Shown here in pieces: positions 46,383 to 54,887 of a DNA stretch of 64,000 nt. The DNA is from Bacillus sp. AFS006103. GTDB taxonomy: Bacteria; Bacillota; Bacilli; Bacillales; Cytobacillaceae. The number at the start of each line of letters is the position of its first letter. Within the stretch, counting starts at the first letter, position 1. Where the stretch lies: assembly GCA_002559145.1 (NCBI GenBank), contig NTXX01000010.1:62350-126349 (forward strand), written 5' to 3'. The notes beneath the pieces were generated by a model. The model saw only the letters and a program-made list of their open reading frames with translations, had not been told where the DNA came from and ran no database searches. The position numbers and the translations under genes are program-made.

Positions 46383-46430
46383 ATAGTAAAAAAGATCAGA
46401 TAAAGATAATCTGATCTTTTTTACTATTTA
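46383..46430 (+). terminator. Terminator after the coiled-coil gene
   Basis: AAAAAAGATCAGAT-AAAGATA-ATCTGATCTTTTTT, extended by AATAGT/ACTATT outer pairs. Confidence 0.9.
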
Positions 46431-46440
46431 TTTTCTGCAC

Positions 46441-46471
46441 AAAAAAACAGACCGAAAATCGATCTGTTTTA
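46441..46471 (-). terminator. Terminator after the first CNNM/CorC gene
   Basis: On the minus strand AAACAGATCG-ATTTT-CGGTCTGTTT is followed by T residues. Confidence 0.82.
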
Positions 46472-46478
46472 GAATATT

Positions 46479-47831
46479 TTAAGATAGCACTTCGGAATTA
46501 GGTATTGAAACTTGTTGGCTGGTTGCCTCACCGTTATTGGCATTTTTCATGACCTCAATATATTTAATATGGTGCTCTTCCATATCAAGGATTTTAAAGG
46601 AATAGGTGTCATGAAGCAGGATGTCTCCTTCTTTTGCTTCATAATTTTCGGTCAGTATCCAACCGCCAATCGTATCCACATCTTCATCGTCAATCTCTAC
46701 TCCCAATAAATCATTGACCTCACTAACTAATACTTTAGAGTCGATAATATAGTGGTTTTCCTTCATTTTACGTATCTCTGGAATTTCATCCATATCGAAT
46801 TCGTCACGAATTTCCCCAACAATCTCTTCCAAGATATCTTCTACAGTAACAAGCCCTGAAGTACCGCCATATTCATCCATTAATATTGACATATGGACAC
46901 GGTCTTTTTGCATCTTCACTAATAGGTCATGGATAGGAATCGTTTCTATTACTCTAATAATTGGTCGTGTATAGTTTTCTAAGGTCCGTTCGGCTAGTTT
47001 CTCATTACCAATTAAATCGGTCATCACTTCTTTTATATTAATAAGCCCAATGATATGGTCCTTATCACCATCAATAATCGGATATCTTGTGAATTTTTCT
47101 TCGCGTAACACCTGAAGAAAAGTCTCTAATGTATCATCCTTAGACAACGAAACGATTTCCGTTCTTGGGACCATTACTTCTTTGGCAATACGGTTATCAA
47201 ATTCAAAAATTTTATTTACATACTTAAACTCTGATTGGTTAATTTCACCACTTTTATAGCTTTCAGAAAGGATAATTCGGAGCTCTTCCTCTGTATGGGC
47301 AATTTCGTTTTCTGAAACAGGCTTAAGCCCAAAAAATCTTGTGGTAATTCGTGCAGACCCATTAAGCAGCCAAATTACAGGAAACATAATCTTATAAAAA
47401 AGGATGAGCGGACGTGACATCATCAGGGTAATCCATTCTGCTTTCTGGATTGCCAAGGTTTTAGGTGCAAGTTCACCTATAACTACATGTAAAAATGTAA
47501 TTGCAGCAAAAGCTAAACCCACAGACAATATTTGGTTAAAACTTTCAGGAATATGCAAGCTTTTAAAAATAGGGTGGAGTATCTTTTCAAATGTCGATTC
47601 ACCAAGCCAACCTAATCCAAGAGCAGTAATGGTAATTCCTAACTGACAAGCAGAAAGATATTCATCTAAGTTTGAAATTACTCTTTTAGCAGTCACAGCA
47701 CTCGAATTTCCTTCTTCAATTAACTGATCAATTCTTGAACCTCTTACTCTGATAATAGCAAATTCTGAAGCTACAAAAAAAGCAGTTAATGCAATTAAAA
47801 TGGCTATAATAACCAAGTTAAATATGTCCAA
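46479..47831 (-). CDS. CNNM/CorC-family protein (hemolysin-like), copy 1
   Basis: 450 residues. N-terminal DUF21/CNNM membrane domain with about four helices (1-185), a CBS pair (about 205-330: MVPRTEIVSLS, MDEYGGTSGLVTVEDILEEIVGEI) and a C-terminal CorC_HlyC domain (about 345-430, GWILTENYEAKEGD). Members of this family (B. subtilis MpfA/YhdP, YrkA, YqhB) act in Mg2+ efflux or homeostasis. TTG start with AAGGG in a hairpin. It is a close paralogue of the gene at 48126-49454, in tandem on the same strand. Confidence 0.92.
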   Translation of the reverse strand: MDIFNLVIIAILIALTAFFVASEFAIIRVRGSRIDQLIEEGNSSAVTAKRVISNLDEYLSACQLGITITALGLGWLGESTFEKILHPIFKSLHIPESFNQILSVGLAFAAITFLHVVIGELAPKTLAIQKAEWITLMMSRPLILFYKIMFPVIWLLNGSARITTRFFGLKPVSENEIAHTEEELRIILSESYKSGEINQSEFKYVNKIFEFDNRIAKEVMVPRTEIVSLSKDDTLETFLQVLREEKFTRYPIIDGDKDHIIGLINIKEVMTDLIGNEKLAERTLENYTRPIIRVIETIPIHDLLVKMQKDRVHMSILMDEYGGTSGLVTVEDILEEIVGEIRDEFDMDEIPEIRKMKENHYIIDSKVLVSEVNDLLGVEIDDEDVDTIGGWILTENYEAKEGDILLHDTYSFKILDMEEHHIKYIEVMKNANNGEATSQQVSIPNSEVLS

Positions 47832-47837
47832 ATAAGT

Positions 47838-47880
47838 TCCCTTATCCCGTTTTTAGACAGGTAAGGAGTCACCTCCCAGT
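47838..47880 (-). promoter_or_regulatory. Candidate alternative-hairpin leader of CNNM copy 1
   Basis: On the minus strand the order is AGGT-N8-ACCT (47874-47859) overlapping CCTTA...TAAGG (47866-47840), the latter containing the AAGGG ribosome binding site. The two pairings are mutually exclusive. The same order occurs before copy 2. Confidence 0.5.
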
Positions 47881-48125
47881 TTGATAAAAAAAAATCAACT
47901 CGTAATACAATCAACTCATATCTAGCTTTCTTCTAATCTCGTCTAATGGTCATTATACCACCTCGACAATTTTGTAAATTAACAATAATTATAAAGAATT
48001 TGAACTGTACAGTCAAACGTTCTGGTTAGTATATTGGTTGATAACTATATTTTATGGGGAAACAAAGTGAATATGAACATTAATGACGAAATATTACAAA
48101 AATTATGCAAAATAAATTCCAGCTC

Positions 48126-49454
48126 CTATTCAGGAGCCGGCCCCGCCTTTTCTTGGTTGTTTTCTAGTTTGTGTACTTCAATATACAGAATATGGTGACC
48201 TTCTATCTCATTAATTTTAAAAACAAATCCGTCGTTTTCAATGAAATCTCCTTTATGTACATCAAACTTTTGAGTTAAAAACCAGCCTCCGATCGTATCA
48301 ACATCCTCTTCATCAAGTGTGGTCCCGAGGAGGTCATTTACTTCGCTAATCAGTACTTTTCCATCTAAGATAAAATGTCCATCTGCTTCCTTCTGAACAA
48401 GCGGAAGTTCATCTAAATCAAATTCATCTCGTATTTCACCAACAATTTCTTCAAGAATATCTTCGATTGTGACAATACCTGCTGTCCCTCCATATTCATC
48501 AGATAAAACAGCCATGTGTGAACGGTTTTTTTGCAGTTTAACAAGAAGTTCCTGAATCGGTATGGTTTCAATGACATGGATAACTGGCTTTAGATAGGGG
48601 ATAAGCGGTCGTTCGCCAGTACATTTTTGCTGGATACAATCGGTTAAGACCTCTTTAATATTAACTACCCCCAAAATATTATCTTTGTCACCGTCAATTA
48701 GGGGATATCTAGTGTATTTTTCTTCCTTTACGATTTCAATTATTTCTTCCATTAAGGCATCCCTAGAAAGAGTAATAAGCTCAGTTCTCGGAACCATAAT
48801 TTCTTTCGCTATCCGATTATCAAATTCAAAAATTCGGTTCATATAACGGTATTCAGATTGATTTATTTCCCCACTTTCATAGCTTTGCGAGAGAATTAAC
48901 CGCAGTTCTTCCTCCGAGAGAACCATATCATGTTCAGATGCTGGTTGGATTCCGAAAAGTCCAGTTACAAAACGTGCCGAATGATTAAGAATCCAAATAA
49001 ATGGATACATCAACTTATAAAATAGGATTAACGGTCGAGCAAAAAACAAAAGAATTTCTTCTGCTTTTTGAATCGCAATCGTTTTTGGTGATAATTCTCC
49101 AATGACTACATGGAAATAGGTTATGACAATAAAAGCAATTATAAACGAGATAATGTGCTTTAAAGATAAAGGTAATTGAATCCATTGAAAAATGGGATTT
49201 AGCAGCTCTCGAATCGTGGGCTCACCCAGCCATCCTAAAATCAAGGAGATAATTGTTATTCCAACCTGTGTAGCCGATAAATATCCATCCAAATTCGAAA
49301 TGACTTTCTTAGCTGCTTCTGCTTTTGGATTTCCTTCTGATAGTAATTGATCAATTCTCGTTGTTCGAACCTTTACCATCGCAAATTCAGAAGCGACAAA
49401 AAGTGCGGTAAAGGCTATCAAGATAATAATTATTATTACATTCATCCAAATCAT
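48126..49454 (-). CDS. CNNM/CorC-family protein (hemolysin-like), copy 2
   Basis: 442 residues with the same layout as copy 1: CNNM membrane domain, CBS pair (MVPRTELITLS; SDEYGGTAGIVTIEDILEEIVGEI), CorC_HlyC domain (GWFLTQKFDVHKGD). By eye well over half of the residues are shared with copy 1, so the pair arose by tandem duplication. Divergence is greatest at the C-terminus. ATG start preceded by AAGGTG in a perfect hairpin. Probably a divalent-cation (Mg2+) transporter or regulator. Confidence 0.92.
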   Translation of the reverse strand: MIWMNVIIIIILIAFTALFVASEFAMVKVRTTRIDQLLSEGNPKAEAAKKVISNLDGYLSATQVGITIISLILGWLGEPTIRELLNPIFQWIQLPLSLKHIISFIIAFIVITYFHVVIGELSPKTIAIQKAEEILLFFARPLILFYKLMYPFIWILNHSARFVTGLFGIQPASEHDMVLSEEELRLILSQSYESGEINQSEYRYMNRIFEFDNRIAKEIMVPRTELITLSRDALMEEIIEIVKEEKYTRYPLIDGDKDNILGVVNIKEVLTDCIQQKCTGERPLIPYLKPVIHVIETIPIQELLVKLQKNRSHMAVLSDEYGGTAGIVTIEDILEEIVGEIRDEFDLDELPLVQKEADGHFILDGKVLISEVNDLLGTTLDEEDVDTIGGWFLTQKFDVHKGDFIENDGFVFKINEIEGHHILYIEVHKLENNQEKAGPAPE

Positions 49455-49459
49455 CTATC

Positions 49460-49488
49460 ACCTTACTAGAGGTAAGGTATGCCACCTC
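49460..49488 (-). promoter_or_regulatory. Candidate alternative-hairpin leader of CNNM copy 2
   Basis: ACCTTAC-N5-GTAAGGT (49460-49478) sequesters the AAGGTG ribosome binding site five bases from the ATG. GAGGT (minus strand of 49484-49488) can instead pair with ACCTC (minus strand of 49469-49473), breaking that hairpin. Confidence 0.55.
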
Positions 49489-49548
49489 ACTTACGTTGTA
49501 CTGAACTCATTATTTCAAAAAATAATTCTATTAGCAAATCGCCACATA

Positions 49549-49575
49549 AAAAAGACTGCCTAATAGGCAGTATCA
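49549..49575 (-). terminator. Terminator after the GNAT gene
   Basis: On the minus strand ACTGCCTA-TTAGGCAGT is followed by six T. Confidence 0.85.
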
Positions 49576-49598
49576 ATTGAACATGAGCAAAAGAAATT

Positions 49599-50153
49599 CT
49601 AATAAGGAACTCTTTTTTTCCACTCACTGGCAAGCATTCCATAAACAAAGAGATCATGAAAGTTTCCATATAATTGTTCCCCGTCCCGAATGATTCCTTC
49701 CTTAACAAATCCGAGTCTTTCAGGAATCGCACGGCTTTTTTTGTTTTTTACACCACAACGAATTTCTACACGGTTTAATCCTAAGGTGAAAAAGGTATAG
49801 TTTAGCAAAGATTTGACGGTACGAGTCATGATCCCATGACCTTCTGCGGTTTTGGATAGATAATAGCCGATATTTGCCATTCGGTTATGCCAATCAATTT
49901 GATGTAATCCGATCGAGCCAACCAGTTCTCCATTATAGAGAATCCCCACGTTTAATCCGTTATTCTCCGCGAATTGGGAGAGCCAAATCGGAATAATCGA
50001 TTCAAACTGATAGGGGGAATTCATGCTATCTACCCAGGGCATCCATTCGCGTAAATGTTCACGATTCTCCTCAACCAGTTGATATAACTTCAAGGCGTGA
50101 TGTTGCTGAAATAACTGGAGTTCAATTTGATTATCTACCTTTAATGTAAACAT
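49599..50153 (-). CDS. RimJ/RimL-type GNAT N-acetyltransferase
   Basis: 184 residues. GNAT fold of the ribosomal-protein-serine acetyltransferase group (YdaF-like): QLFQQHHALKLYQLVEENREHLREWMPW at the N-terminus, IGLHQIDWHNRMANIGYYL, and the AcCoA-binding stretch GHGIMTRTVKSLLNYTF. Acceptor unknown; may be a protein N-terminus or a polyamine-like substrate. Single gene with its own terminator. Confidence 0.88.
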   Translation of the reverse strand: MFTLKVDNQIELQLFQQHHALKLYQLVEENREHLREWMPWVDSMNSPYQFESIIPIWLSQFAENNGLNVGILYNGELVGSIGLHQIDWHNRMANIGYYLSKTAEGHGIMTRTVKSLLNYTFFTLGLNRVEIRCGVKNKKSRAIPERLGFVKEGIIRDGEQLYGNFHDLFVYGMLASEWKKRVPY

Positions 50154-50227
50154 TGGTCTAATCTCCCGATAAAAATTTTTAGTTCATCATATGCACGATA
50201 GGACCCTTGTGGAAGATTGATCGATGA

Positions 50228-50263
50228 GAAATAAAAAAATCCCAGCTTGATTAAAGTGGGATT
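50228..50263 (-). terminator. Terminator after the histidine kinase gene
   Basis: On the minus strand AATCCCACTT...AAGCTGGGATT is followed by seven T. Confidence 0.82.
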
Positions 50264-50274
50264 GGTCAAAAGAA

Positions 50275-51429
50275 CTATAAAATTTCTTGTTCATGATTCT
50301 TCGGAATTACTGGGGCGATAGGTAATTGAATGGAAAATGTTGTTTTATCCGGGGTTGATTCACATTCTAAAACCCCCTTATGTTTTTCAATAATCTCTTT
50401 ACATACAAACAAACCAAGACCTGTCCCCAGTTTTTTTGTTGTGAAGAATGGCTCGAAAATGGTTTTTCTTAATTCCGTTGGAATGACGGGGCCGTTATTA
50501 GAAATATTGATTTTGATCGACTGATTATCAAGACAACTAAAGATTTCGATTGTTGGATTTGGATTCTCATCATGATTTAGGACATCAATTGCATTAAAAA
50601 TAATATTAATAAATACTTGCCGGATTTCATCTGCATACCCATTTAAAGTAATCTCTTCACTTAATTCCTTTTTTATTTTTACTTTTCCATCGAGGATGCT
50701 GGGGTAGAGAAAGTTTAAAACTTCATCAATTAGCGTATTTAAACTGAAGTAATCCTTTTCCTTCCCAATTAACTCTTTTTTTGATAAAAGTAAAAATTGC
50801 GAAATACGGAAATTAAGTTGATCCAACTCACTTGAAATGATTTCTAAATATTTCATATTCGGATAATCGGCTTTAAGCAATTGGATAAATCCCTGAACAG
50901 ATGTTAGTGGATTTCTAAACTCATGGATAAAACTTGATGTCATTTGGCCAAGTAGCGTCAATCGATCCTGATGGGTAGAATCGATGTGCATCGTTTTTTC
51001 CTCAATTATTTTGTTTTTTGCTTCAGAGTAATGTGATACAGCATAGAATAAAAATTTATCGAAGCAAAAGTTAATTTTGTTTACCGCATCTTGCATATCA
51101 GACCATGGAAGCCCAACATCACTTAGATAGCTGTATAAAACGGTTCTACCTAGATTCACATTATATACAAAATCTCCAAGGTTAATATCAGCCAAGACTC
51201 TTTCTTGTGAAACTTCTATAGCAAGCTTTTCAATTGTGTCTAAAAGCTCTGGTTTCGTCATTTTATGCATATGAAGCAAGACATCGAGTAAGGCCGCTCC
51301 GTTTTCTTGAATCTTCAATTTAAATGGGTCTGCTTTAGTAATAACAATGGCATTTTCCCACTCTTGTATCAGTTTCTGTTTGTTTTGATCGAAAAAATCA
51401 ATTAAATCTGTTTGGCTTTCCGTGAACAT
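50275..51429 (-). CDS. Soluble sensor histidine kinase
   Basis: 384 residues, no membrane segment. An all-helical N-terminal sensor region (about 1-155, resembling RsbRD/globin-type N-terminal domains) is followed by a HisKA domain with FIHEFRNPLTSVQGF, an N-box NIIFNAIDVL and G-box GTGLGLFVC. The architecture resembles Bacillus sporulation-type orphan kinases, which feed Spo0F. No response regulator is adjacent. Signal unknown. Confidence 0.88.
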   Translation of the reverse strand: MFTESQTDLIDFFDQNKQKLIQEWENAIVITKADPFKLKIQENGAALLDVLLHMHKMTKPELLDTIEKLAIEVSQERVLADINLGDFVYNVNLGRTVLYSYLSDVGLPWSDMQDAVNKINFCFDKFLFYAVSHYSEAKNKIIEEKTMHIDSTHQDRLTLLGQMTSSFIHEFRNPLTSVQGFIQLLKADYPNMKYLEIISSELDQLNFRISQFLLLSKKELIGKEKDYFSLNTLIDEVLNFLYPSILDGKVKIKKELSEEITLNGYADEIRQVFINIIFNAIDVLNHDENPNPTIEIFSCLDNQSIKINISNNGPVIPTELRKTIFEPFFTTKKLGTGLGLFVCKEIIEKHKGVLECESTPDKTTFSIQLPIAPVIPKNHEQEIL

Positions 51430-51565
51430 GCCGTTTTTCCCCCTATGTAATTGACAAAACTGCTTTAAGTGTTAATTCGATGAATAGTGTAGAATTCCTT
51501 CTTTAATTTCTATTTTCCTTGAAAAAGCAATAAAAGAATAGTATGTTTTTATGGAAACAATTGAA

Positions 51566-51656
51566 TAATTCCACAGGTGGAGCTGCATTTTATGTGGCTG
51601 AGAGTGAGCGTCTTGAGTTCTGACCCTATGAACCTGTTAGTTCCAAAGCGGTTATT
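51566..51656 (+). promoter_or_regulatory. TPP-riboswitch-like element (THI box), divergent
   Basis: Signature segments in order: GGTGGAGCTGC, TGTGGCTGAGAGTGAG, CTGACCCTATGAACCTGTTA, AGCGG. These match GGCTGAGA and ACCCTNTGAACCTGAT of TPP riboswitches. The 3' part (usually AGCGNAGGGA) is eroded to AAGCGGTTAT, so ligand binding is uncertain. It is followed 23 bases on by an intrinsic terminator, but no thiamine gene follows. Confidence 0.65.
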
Positions 51657-51678
51657 TTCACAAAAAAATTAATAAACA

Positions 51679-51708
51679 AGAAAAGAGTCACTCGCTCTTT
51701 TCTTTTTT
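51679..51708 (+). terminator. Terminator behind the TPP-riboswitch-like element
   Basis: GAAAAGAG-TCACTCG-CTCTTTTC followed by six T; looks like the expression platform. Confidence 0.88.
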
Positions 51709-51783
51709 ATTTATATTTTTCAAACTTTTGACAAATTTATTATGCTTATTACCGAAAAAAAGTGTTAAAATGACGATATAGAA

Positions 51784-51798
51784 AGATAATCATTCTCA
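51784..51798 (+). promoter_or_regulatory. Fur box upstream of feoA
   Basis: AGATAATCATTCTCA matches TGATAATCATTATCA at 13 of 15 positions and lies 25 bases before the feoA start. Confidence 0.82.
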
Positions 51799-51822
51799 AT
51801 TAACATAGATAGGGTGATATAA

Positions 51823-52047
51823 ATGTTCGGATTGTTAAAAGCAGGGGGTAAAGGGAAGATTATTAATCTTTCTCAAGTTGGTCAATTGGTACAAAGACGT
51901 TTACTTGACTTAGGGATTACAGAAGGCTCAGAGATATGCGTTAAGTGTGTGATGCCATTTGGCGGGCCAGTAATGATTGAATCGTGCGGACAGTGTGTTG
52001 GTATCCGTCGCAGGGAAGCAGTTCAGATTGAAGTGGTGAAATTATAA
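51823..52047 (+). CDS. feoA: Ferrous iron transport protein A
   Basis: 74 residues, SH3-like FeoA domain (KGKIINLSQVGQLVQRRLLDLGITEGSEI). A small cytoplasmic partner required for FeoB activity. Two extra cysteines occur at SCGQC. The stop overlaps the feoB start by one base (TAATG). AGGGTGA lies upstream of the ATG. Expected to be induced on iron limitation through the Fur box. Confidence 0.93.
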   Translation: MFGLLKAGGKGKIINLSQVGQLVQRRLLDLGITEGSEICVKCVMPFGGPVMIESCGQCVGIRRREAVQIEVVKL

Positions 52048-54050
52048 TGGAAATCGCTTTAATTGGAAATCCCAATACCGGGAAAACTTCATTGTTTAAT
52101 AACTTAACAGGATCCTATGAATATGTTGGGAACTGGAGCGGTGTAACCGTTGAAAAGAAAGTTGGTATTTTTAAAAATAATATTGGTCAATTAATTGATT
52201 TACCAGGTGTATATACGCTTAATCCACTGTCAAAGGATGAAGGAGTTGTTACTTCCTTCTTTTTAAATGAATCCGTTGACCGGCTCCTTAATATATTAGA
52301 TGCTTCTCAATTAGAACGTAATTTACATTTGACCTTACAATTGCTAGAGTTTGAAAAGCCTGCACTTATTGGACTTAATATGATTGACGTAGCGAATAAG
52401 CGCGGGATTCAAATAGATGCCGGAAAGCTTTCGGAGGTTCTCGGGGTTCCCGTAGTACCTGTCGTAGCAAGAAGCGGTAAGGGCTGTGACAAGCTAGTAG
52501 ATGCCATCTCAACAAAATCTATCCAGCCTGTTAAAAAGAACCTCGTTTACTACGGAAAAGAGGTGGAAGAAGCGATTGTGACATTGACTGGTATGTTACA
52601 TGGAAAAACTGACCATTCTGTACGCTTTTTGGCGATTCAATATTTTGAAGGAAATGAATACGTTAGAAACTATCTTCATAGCATTGACGATCCACAAATG
52701 CTGAATTCTGTAAAGGCAAAGCTAGAATCAAAACTACAAAAACAGAATGAGGTAAAATCCTTAGCAAACTATATATATCAAAAAAGAAAAGAAGTAATCG
52801 AGGGAATTGCCGCTGAAGTTACATGGAAAAGTAATTCGGATATTCCTCTCTCAGAAAAAGTTGATAGGATCGTTACGAATCGGTTTCTAGGAATGCCAAT
52901 ATTCTTACTGCTAATGTATTTTATGTTTATGCTGACCTTTGATTGGCTAGGCACGCCATTATCTGATCTCTTGAATGGATTTTTAACGGGACCGATTACA
53001 GTAGGCTTTGAGAAGGTATTAACTGCAATTCATGCCTCAGATTTTATCCATGCATTAATTATTGAAGGCTTAGTTGCTGGAGTAGGCGGGGTTCTCGTCT
53101 TTGTACCGCAAATTTTCATCCTCTTCTTTTTTATTTCTCTATTAGAAGATTCAGGATATATGGCTCGTGTCGCATTAGTTATGGACCGGATTATGGAATC
53201 AGTTGGCTTAAATGGGAAGGCATTTATTCCAATGATGATTGGTTTTGGCTGCAATGTCCCGGGAGTAATGGCAGCAAGAACAATTGAAACACCACGGGAG
53301 AGGCTGTTAACCATTTTACTCACCCCGTTAATGTCATGCTCAGCGCGCTTACCGGTGTATGCATTATTCGTTGGTGCCTTCTTTGCAGGAAATAAAGCAT
53401 TGGTGGTCTTGAGCCTGTATGTCCTAGGTATTATTGTTGCATTAACCTTGGCAAAAGTCTTTTCATCTACAGTACTTAAATCAGAAACTTCATTATTTGT
53501 TATAGAACTTCCACCTTACCGACTGCCCCAATTTCAATCACTTTGGAGAAGTACTTGGGATAAAGGGAAAGGATTTGTAAGAAAAGCAGGGACATTTATT
53601 TTTGCTGGTTCAGTTTTTATCTGGTTGTTATCTTATGCAGGTCCAAGTGGTTTAAAGGTTGATATGGATCATAGTTATTTAGCGGCGATTGGGAATGTGA
53701 TCGCACCCATTTTTGATCCTATTGGATTTGGAACATGGCAGGCATCCGCATCGTTAATTACTGGGTTCTTGGCAAAGGAAGCCATTATTTCTACTATGAA
53801 CATCATCTATTTTGTTCCGAACGATGCAAATCTGCAAGGGCTGCTGGCCGATTATTATACTCCGCTGGCTGCCTATAGTTTTATGGTTTTTATTTTGTTA
53901 TATATTCCATGTTTGGCGACGGTAGCAACAATCTATAAAGAAACGAATTCAAAGAAGTGGACAGCTTTTTCAATGATTTATGCATTTGCGATTGCCTATG
54001 TCTTATCTTTAATTATCTATCAAGGTGGAAAATTATTTGGACTTGTATAA
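52047..54050 (+). CDS. feoB: Ferrous iron transporter B
   Basis: 667 residues. The N-terminal G domain has G1 GNPNTGKTS (7-15), G3 DLPG and G4 NMID. Next come a GDI-like helical region (about 170-260) and a membrane domain with two Gate repeats, including the Cys-containing GFGCNVPGVMAAR and LMSCSARLPVYALF. It imports Fe2+ across the cytoplasmic membrane. It is translationally coupled to feoA and followed after 21 bases by the Cys-rich small protein. Confidence 0.97.
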   Translation: MEIALIGNPNTGKTSLFNNLTGSYEYVGNWSGVTVEKKVGIFKNNIGQLIDLPGVYTLNPLSKDEGVVTSFFLNESVDRLLNILDASQLERNLHLTLQLLEFEKPALIGLNMIDVANKRGIQIDAGKLSEVLGVPVVPVVARSGKGCDKLVDAISTKSIQPVKKNLVYYGKEVEEAIVTLTGMLHGKTDHSVRFLAIQYFEGNEYVRNYLHSIDDPQMLNSVKAKLESKLQKQNEVKSLANYIYQKRKEVIEGIAAEVTWKSNSDIPLSEKVDRIVTNRFLGMPIFLLLMYFMFMLTFDWLGTPLSDLLNGFLTGPITVGFEKVLTAIHASDFIHALIIEGLVAGVGGVLVFVPQIFILFFFISLLEDSGYMARVALVMDRIMESVGLNGKAFIPMMIGFGCNVPGVMAARTIETPRERLLTILLTPLMSCSARLPVYALFVGAFFAGNKALVVLSLYVLGIIVALTLAKVFSSTVLKSETSLFVIELPPYRLPQFQSLWRSTWDKGKGFVRKAGTFIFAGSVFIWLLSYAGPSGLKVDMDHSYLAAIGNVIAPIFDPIGFGTWQASASLITGFLAKEAIISTMNIIYFVPNDANLQGLLADYYTPLAAYSFMVFILLYIPCLATVATIYKETNSKKWTAFSMIYAFAIAYVLSLIIYQGGKLFGLV

Positions 54051-54071
54051 TTTTAAAAATGAGGTGAAGAA

Positions 54072-54227
54072 ATGATTGCCAATATAGTAATAGGGGCCGC
54101 TATTTTTGGATACGCATCATGGGCCTTAGTCAGGTTTATTAATAAATCGAAAAAGGGAAAATGCGCTGCATGTGAAGTGAAAAATTCATGTTCAAGCAAT
54201 TGTGGGACCCCGCCCAAAATTCAATAA
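54072..54227 (+). CDS. FeoB-associated Cys-rich membrane protein
   Basis: 51 residues: MIANIVIGAAIFGYASWALV as a single membrane helix, then a basic stretch and four cysteines (KCAAC...SCSSNC). This matches the small FeoB-associated Cys-rich proteins that take the place of FeoC in Bacillota. GAGGTGAAG lies upstream of the ATG, 21 bases after feoB. The cysteines could bind Fe2+ or sense redox state. Confidence 0.88.
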   Translation: MIANIVIGAAIFGYASWALVRFINKSKKGKCAACEVKNSCSSNCGTPPKIQ

Positions 54228-54234
54228 CTAATTA

Positions 54235-54267
54235 AAACTGCTATCTATAGAGGTAGCAGTTTTTTGG
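54235..54267 (+). terminator. Terminator of the feo operon
   Basis: AAAACTGCTATCT-ATA-GAGGTAGCAGTTTT plus T tail. Confidence 0.88.
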
Positions 54268-54276
54268 TGAAAAAAT

Positions 54277-54315
54277 TTGAATGATTCACCAAACTAGTGT
54301 AAAATTACACTAGTT
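54277..54315 (+). promoter_or_regulatory. Promoter and palindromic operator of the XRE gene
   Basis: TTGAAT (54277-54282), 17-base spacer, TAAAAT (54300-54305). The palindrome AACTAGTGTAA-AA-TTACACTAGTT (54292-54315) is centred on the -10 element, so a protein bound there would block RNA polymerase. Autorepression by the downstream XRE protein is the simplest reading. Confidence 0.82.
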
Positions 54316-54337
54316 ACCATTGAAGGAAGGGCTAAAC

Positions 54338-54796
54338 GTGACCAGGGATGAAATTATTATGCAGGTTTCTGAAAAGCTTCGTCTTATCCGGACTGAAGCA
54401 GGCTATACTCAGGATAAAATGGCAGAAATCATTGGAGTCTCAAAGAAAACACTTGTTCAAATTGAGAAGGGTAGAGTTCTGGCCAACTGGTCTACGGCTG
54501 TTTCTATTTGTGCTCTTTTCCGTGAAACGGAAACCGTCCAATTTTTATTTGGAAATGAGCCACTCGAAGTGTTAGAAACGGTTGCCCGCGAAGGAATAGA
54601 TATTCGTAAATCAAAAACATTCGGTGGCAGGATTTGGTGGAGAGTAGTTTCAAAGAGAAATGGATATATTCTTCAACAAAATATTCTTAGTAAACATTTT
54701 CGAATCTTGGATGAGAGAAATTACCGAATCTTTAGCAGTATTGATGAGAAGCTTTCAAGACAACGCTTTAAAGAGTTGACTAAAAATGAATACTAG
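54338..54796 (+). CDS. XRE-family transcriptional regulator
   Basis: 152 residues. N-terminal HTH_3/XRE domain (about 5-60) with GYTQDKMAEIIGVSKKTLVQIEKGR; the C-terminal part (about 75-150) includes GGRIWWRVVSKRNGYILQQNILSKHFRI, which I do not recognise as a named domain. GTG start at 54338 with AAGGAAGG upstream; TTG 54320 lies before that site. A perfect palindrome covers its promoter. Confidence 0.85.
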   Translation: MTRDEIIMQVSEKLRLIRTEAGYTQDKMAEIIGVSKKTLVQIEKGRVLANWSTAVSICALFRETETVQFLFGNEPLEVLETVAREGIDIRKSKTFGGRIWWRVVSKRNGYILQQNILSKHFRILDERNYRIFSSIDEKLSRQRFKELTKNEY

Positions 54797-54802
54797 ACAT
54801 GG

Positions 54803-54838
54803 AAAAGATGGGGAATTCGCCCATCTTTTTTCTTTTTT
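54803..54838 (+). terminator. Terminator after the XRE gene
   Basis: AAAAGATGGG-N7-CCCATCTTTT with T tail. Confidence 0.88.
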
Positions 54839-54887
54839 ATGGAATACTAATCGTTGTTAGAGATTATAGATAAAGGATGTTTTTCAT

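Larger units (their letters stand above)
51430..51822. promoter_or_regulatory. Control region between the histidine kinase and feoAB
   Basis: 393 bases without a gene. It contains a putative plus-strand promoter (TTGAAA 51519-51524, TATGTT 51542-51547, 17-base spacer), the TPP-riboswitch-like element, an intrinsic terminator and the Fur box of feoA. Confidence 0.75.

Noticed and set aside
47832..48125. M-box or yybP-ykoY riboswitch before the CNNM genes
   Set aside because: AGGTGACTCCT is superficially like the M-box start, but the long conserved M-box or yybP-ykoY architecture is missing; only the short alternative hairpins remain.
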